A stretch of DNA of 64,000 bases. Source: Welwitschia mirabilis (Eukaryota > Gnetophyta > Gnetopsida > Welwitschiales). A program made the translations under genes and the position numbers. Below are positions 59,720 through 64,000 of the stretch, one piece after another (the stretch's first letter is position 1; every line of letters starts with the position of its first letter). Below the pieces are notes generated by a model. It had not been told where the DNA came from. It saw only the letters and a program-made list of their open reading frames with translations, and did no database searches. The stretch spans positions 11,066,368 to 11,130,367 of the forward strand of contig JBOZIK010000001.1 in assembly GCA_051453625.1 (NCBI GenBank). Reading direction: 5' to 3'.

Positions 59720-60883
59720 CTTTAATGGTTACTTGAAAGCTATTAGCCACATTTTCTATTATTTTCTTCTTTCAGAGAATTTTGTTGTTGGGTCTTTCTT
59801 TCATCTGAGTTTTAATGTCATTTAACTTATTTATAGTTACCTAGTTCTAAAATTGATAATTCTCTTTAGGCTTTTCCTCTGTTAAGTGTTGGAAGGGGTT
59901 ATATTCCCTCTTTTTCCACCTCCTTTTTCTTTGGAAAAACCATTTTGTTCTTAATTATTTTTTCTTTATTTTATTTATGCCAGCATTCCTTCTAATTATG
60001 TCCTATATTCCTACAAAAGATCATACTTCCTTTAATTTTTTATCAATATTAATTTATCTTTTTCTTCATTCATCTTTTCATAGCCTTTTCTCCCACAATA
60101 TGTACATCTCTTATATATCTTAGTACATCTTCCTAGGACATGTCTAGTCTTTTTACAAGTGTCACATATAACCAAGAGGTTCTCATAAGTGACTTTCAGA
60201 TCGTACGTGCCCCATTTCAATCTAAATTTTACAAATTGAATCTTATTTATTTTTTCAACACTAATCTAAATGCAAAATCTTATCAGCATCAATCTTGTTT
60301 CTTTTATGGTAATTCTATCTAGTTTTATTAGCTTCTTAAACTAAAAAGCAATTTTCTTCAGAAGATCTTTGTCTTAGTACTCTAGGGAAAACTTGTAAAT
60401 ATGATCCATATAGGGAGTCTTTTGACCAAATTTGGATCCGAGCGTATCCCTGGTGTCCATTTAGCTAAGGCTAATCCTCTCATTCCAAAGAATCCTTATC
60501 CTTTGGTTATAACTTCATCTCAATCCCATTGTCAAGTTAAAAAAGATCTAACCCTTCTAGCATGGCTATTACCTCAACTTTGCTGACCCCTATCCATTTA
60601 GTAGCTATCCATGCTCTAATGAAATCAAGTTTAGGCCTTGGGCTAGATGAAACAAACTTGCTTATAAGACTGTATTGAAGTTTCTTTTTGATTTTAGAGC
60701 ATGCATCTTCATCTATGTCTAAAGTTAGGTTTTTCCCTCCTTGAAGAACTAAGTCTTCTCCATTTTGAGGATAAGAGTCCTACTTTAAATCTCACGATGA
60801 ATCAATTCTGATGAAAGAAATAAAATTTGTAACTTACTTATTACCTAACTGTATGATAGTCGATAATGCCCCATATGTGCCAT
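59720..60883 (-). pseudogene. LINE-B ORF1, DUF4283 gag with zinc knuckle
   Basis: The minus strand shows the plant LINE ORF1 pattern. It has 'SKFVSSSPRPKLDFIRAWI' near 60660-60605, 'VIAMLEGLDLF' and 'LALAKWTPGIRSDPN' near 60470-60420. Then 'LPIWIIFTSFP' near 60410-60380 corresponds to PxWVxxxxLP of DUF4283. The open frame 60220-60032 ends the domain with 'YENLLVICDTCKKTRHVLGRC', a CCHC-like knuckle (Cys-x2-Cys-x4-His-x4-Cys) that is complete here. ORF1 proteins bind LINE RNA. A start codon may be the ATG at 60883, but frameshifts prevent a sure choice. Confidence 0.75.
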
Positions 60884-61050
60884 GGCTGTTCAGATCTGAA
60901 ACCTCCCCCGCTAATCTGGTACTTCTAGAACCTATCTTACTCCTTCACTCCTTCCACAGATTATTATTTTGAGGCACCTTCAAATTTTTTCTTTATGTCT
61001 TTTCTATTTGAATAAGGAACTATCTTGATAAGTCTTAAACAAAAGATTAA

Positions 61051-61440
61051 TATTCTTCTTTTTATGAGAACCTTGATAAAACATTCTATTGTATGATAAG
61101 TTTAAACATTGTTAAAAGTTTTTCTACTATATGAATATTTTAAAATAAAAAAAGGATAATATATATTATATACATACTGAACAAACACCACAATGTCCTA
61201 CTTTAAGTAGTTGTGAGAACTCTAATGGAGGGTGGGTTAGCTTGTAGGTCCTTCTTTCTTTCACAATGATTGCACTCTCATCATTATGGATTATGTTGTA
61301 AAATTCAAAAATATGTTAAGGAATGATTATATCCTAGGTGTTATTTGAGGCATAACTAGTTAATAAGATATAACTCCTAGTCACAACACAATAAGTTTAT
61401 TCATTTATTTAATTAAATGATCATTCTATCTATTATGTGA
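61051..61440. other. AT-rich DNA with a fragment related to element B
   Basis: No coding domain. About 61160-61290 resembles 27050-27240 of element B in the order GTCCTAC, a piece like TGTGARAACTC, a GGAGG-containing piece, and CTCATCATxATGGAT. About 40 bp are missing in this copy. Confidence 0.5.
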
Positions 61441-61455
61441 GAGTGAGAATAAGAG

Positions 61456-61484
61456 TGTGTGAAAGTGTGTGTATGTGTGTGAGA

Positions 61485-61526
<42 letters not shown>

Positions 61527-61527
61527 T
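61456..61527. repeat. (GT)n and (GA)n microsatellite
   Basis: A GT-rich run (about 61456-61480) passes into an almost pure GA run (about 61480-61527). Confidence 0.95.
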
Positions 61528-63830
61528 TATTTTATCTTATGATGGAATGTGGAACAAGGATTTTGCATCATAGTTCATGCATAATCATTAAATTTTATTG
61601 AGAAAGAAATAAAGATCTACTAGTATTAAGGTTATTCCTATAAATCTTTATTATCTAAAGATCTAATGTTGAGGATTTTCCTTAAAAGAAATTGACATGA
61701 TTTAACAAGTAGTAGAAAGTTTATTAGCCCAAGTAATAAAAACCTTGTATTAAGATAAATAATTATTACATCACACTTAACATCAATTCACTCTAAATAC
61801 TTATTGAAATCAAAAGTCTAAAAAATAGTTGAGACAACAATAGCAAATAACTTCAAAACCTCAATTTTTAAATTGGCTAACATTTTTATTATTCTTATTA
61901 GATCTTCTATTTCATTGGGAGTAAGAAGATGATGATAATAGATGCATTTCACTTAGAATGTTAGACAACATTTGTATTTCATGTGGATGTACATTCTAAA
62001 AGTTAGTATATCTTCTTGCATCACATACTGATCTTTTAATACTCTCTTTATCAAATCTTAATGGCATTAACTTAGTTCTGGATTTGAGCCTTGATATTTC
62101 TTAAGCCTCCTCTCCAATTTCTATATTTATCCAGCCAATCTTTCTAATGCTACATCATATGTTGACTCTTCATAATTCAGCTATTGGTGAAGCTCTTCTT
62201 CTCTCAGCCTTAAGTACTCACTAGCAAGATGATGAACCATAAGACCAAACATGGAGGAATAACACTATTACAAAATCATTCTCTACCTTCATTCATAATA
62301 AATAAGTCCAAGGTATCAAAGAATTCAACCACAAATTTCAAAGAAGAGTAAGTGTATTCAATTACAGTCCTAGGTCTGATAACTATTTGAGGGAAGACAG
62401 TTTGATACTTCAAATGCACATGTTAATTTGAATAATAATAAAGTTAAACAAATAACATTTGATCTTTGTTTTACTAGAAGAAATGTTGAAAGGATTTAGA
62501 AGGATAGCAAAATAAAAATCCATGGAAAATTACAATAGATCACCAGGAGAAAGGAATAGTGAGATGAAGGGAAGGTCATGTAATGAATAGATTAAGTATG
62601 AATTTTACATTTATGCTTTCATCTGATAGATGTTCATTGAATAAATACAAGTGTCAAATTACTTAATAAAATAATAATTAAAGGAAATCATACCTGTCAA
62701 GAGCGTTCTTAATTACACTAAAGTCATTAATTAAAGGAATGCTCAACTAATCACAACTTGATTTGAAGCCAAGACTTCAAAACAATATTAAATTATTTGA
62801 ATATTCCCTTACCTCCCAAAATTAGTTCTTTAAATCTTTGTCTACCTACATGATTAGATTAATAAATTAAAAATGATTATACATAATTAAATAAGAAATT
62901 TAATCAATATACATAATGTATACTTGTATTATTTTGATTATAAAGTTGATCTTTTGACTAAATAGTTTATTAATCTAAAACCTGAATTTTGGATTAAATC
63001 TTAGATTAATCAAACTTTTAATGTAATTATAGTATACAGGGAAGGAGGATGTTAAACTTGATGACCTACCTGAACTTTTTACTTTATGTTGCCTCACATG
63101 GTTGTGCCCTCTTATTATTTCTTGATTTAATATTTAAGTAGTAGCAGATTTGAAGGCCATCTTTAAGAAGATCCTTCTAAAATCCTATTATCAACTTAAC
63201 ATCTATATTTGAGGACTCTTGGTGAGAACTCTTAAGTTCTCGATGACATCCCTCATCTTGGATACCATGATGCTAGGAATTAATGGCCACTTAAACATGA
63301 AAATCCTATACCTTCTACCCTTCTTAATCCTAAACTCAATGACCTCTTCAACTTTTTTGATCCCACTTAAAACATGAAGATCCTCTACCTTGTACACTCT
63401 TGAATCCTAAGCTCAATGATAATTCAATTTTCTTGTCTTACTTCTTAGAAATTAACATGTGGATTCCTCTTACTACCATATTAGCACTTCATTAAATAAT
63501 TTCAACATTTATTAGACATGGAAAATCTAGCTTGAAAATATCTTACCATGCAGGGATTTAATTATTTCACATGCAATCTTGAGTTTATAAAATGAGTAGT
63601 ATGTGAGTCTATACTTCTACATTTCATTTCCTACAATTTTTGTGATAACTAGCCTTCATTCTCAAAAAGCTTTTATGGCCACTCAAATAGTTGTAATCCC
63701 TCATGATAAGTTATTTGCTTTTACATTCTAGAGTGTGTAATTTTATTTCTAGAAAATAAAGTAAAATTATTAGATAATAAAAAGTCAATGACAAAATATG
63801 ATTTTCATGGCTATTTAAAAACCTTAAAAT
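61528..63830. other. AT-rich DNA, nothing recognised
   Basis: No transposon domain, RNA gene or convincing exon was found. The 64-codon minus frame 63397-63203 has no recognisable family and lies in a region of two similar short segments (63296-63340 and 63368-63410 share 'ACATGAA-ATCCTxTACC'). These hint at a local duplication. Confidence 0.5.
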
Positions 63831-64000
63831 GCACTGCTATTTTATAATTTCTGCTCAATAAAAACATGTTGTTGATTTACAATTTATGCTTGATAGAAAT
63901 GTGCTATTATTTTTCATTTTCTATTAATAAAAATGTAATGCAATTTTATAATTTTTGCTCAATTAAAATGCACAAATATCTTACAATTTTTTCTTGATAA
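63831..64000. repeat. about 34-bp imperfect tandem repeat, five units, open at window end
   Basis: Units of 31-37 bp start near 63831, 63868, 63901, 63935 and 63970. Each has the pattern TGC..ATTTTATAATTT.TGCT.AATAAAAATG. The array runs to the end of the window. Confidence 0.75.

Larger units (their letters stand above)
20026..61050 (-). mobile_element. LINE-B, minus-strand LINE split by three LTR elements
   Basis: Pieces in 5' to 3' order are 61050-59470 (ORF1 and start of ORF2), 49132-46310 (rest of endonuclease, RT, zf-RVT), 41236-40786 and 21061-20026 (distal part). Gypsy-2, the copia element and gypsy-1 separate them, each with a recognisable 5-bp target duplication. The reading frame through the endonuclease resumes exactly across gypsy-2. 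The distal limit is placed at a T7 run (20019-20025) that would be the poly(A) tail on the minus strand, and the 5' limit just outside ORF1. Both limits are inferred. Summed length is about 5.9 kb, within the range of plant L1 elements if the distal pieces belong to it. Confidence in the distal assignment is much lower than for the rest. Confidence 0.7.

Noticed and set aside
61046-61066. Target-site duplication of LINE-B paired with 20001-20018
   Set aside because: The resemblance (AGATTAATATTCTTC versus AGATAATTGTGAATCTTC) needs indels and is not better than chance in such AT-rich DNA. It was used only as a hint for the 5' limit.
1-64000. CRISPR arrays, operons, Shine-Dalgarno sites, rho-independent terminators
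   Set aside because: The content is that of a plant nuclear genome. No spaced identical repeats of CRISPR type were found.
1-64000. tRNA, rRNA or small RNA genes
   Set aside because: No tRNA B-box with a matching cloverleaf and no rRNA stretch was recognised by eye. A tRNAscan-SE or Infernal run would be needed to exclude them fully.

Overview
The window looks like a gene-poor, repeat-packed stretch of a seed-plant nuclear genome, probably an angiosperm. The reasons are its very AT-rich sequence, LINE elements with a DUF4283-type gag, Ty1/copia and Ty3/gypsy elements with plant-type primer sites, and assembly gaps of 10, 100 and 600 N. I cannot name the species. No intact host gene was found. 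Nearly every coding remnant is broken by stops that look like CAA/CAG, CGA or TGG turned into TAA, TAG or TGA, as expected from long-term deamination of methylated cytosine.

Left part (1-20 kb): an AT-rich flank holds a CpG-retaining, non-repeat-like patch (about 2.03-3.28 kb). It is followed by a decayed, 5'-truncated LINE reverse transcriptase on + (LINE-A, 4.38-6.99 kb). Next is a processed pseudogene of a J-domain (DnaJ-like) mRNA with an A-rich tail and matching 14-bp flanks (8.6-10.15 kb). About 3.5 kb of unassigned DNA separates it from a decayed Ty3/gypsy element on + (gypsy-3, gag to integrase, about 14.5-19.9 kb).

Centre and right (about 20.0-61.05 kb): one large nest. The oldest layer is a minus-strand LINE (LINE-B: gag with DUF4283 and zinc knuckle, endonuclease, reverse transcriptase, zf-RVT), now scattered over 41 kb. 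Three LTR elements split it, all on the minus strand. Gypsy-1 (21062-40785, target duplication AGCCC/AGCCT) sits in its distal part. A complete copia element (41237-46304, ATACT/ATACG) sits near the end of its ORF2. Gypsy-2 (49133-59464, ATCAT/GTCAT) sits inside its endonuclease domain. The LINE reading frame resumes across the gypsy-2 insertion when one target duplication is removed. A further plus-strand LTR element without recognisable pol (element B, about 21880-29262) is inserted in the 3' LTR of gypsy-1. A solo LTR (57746-59053, perfect ATGTT duplication) is inserted in the 5' LTR of gypsy-2.

Gypsy-1, gypsy-2, the solo LTR and element B form one family: they share LTR termini, a PBS beginning TTGGCACCATTGCC or close to it, and sequence around the polypurine tract. 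Element B carries its own lysine-rich ORF in place of gag-pol, so it is a candidate non-autonomous partner that used gypsy-1/2-like enzymes. All these elements also carry many copies of a small palindrome module (TCGTCC-GGACGA followed by a GGACGAT half site). A second unexplained signal is a 353-codon minus-strand frame (41210-40786 joined to 21056-20423). It runs through the gypsy-1 insertion in one frame, and I cannot assign it to a family.
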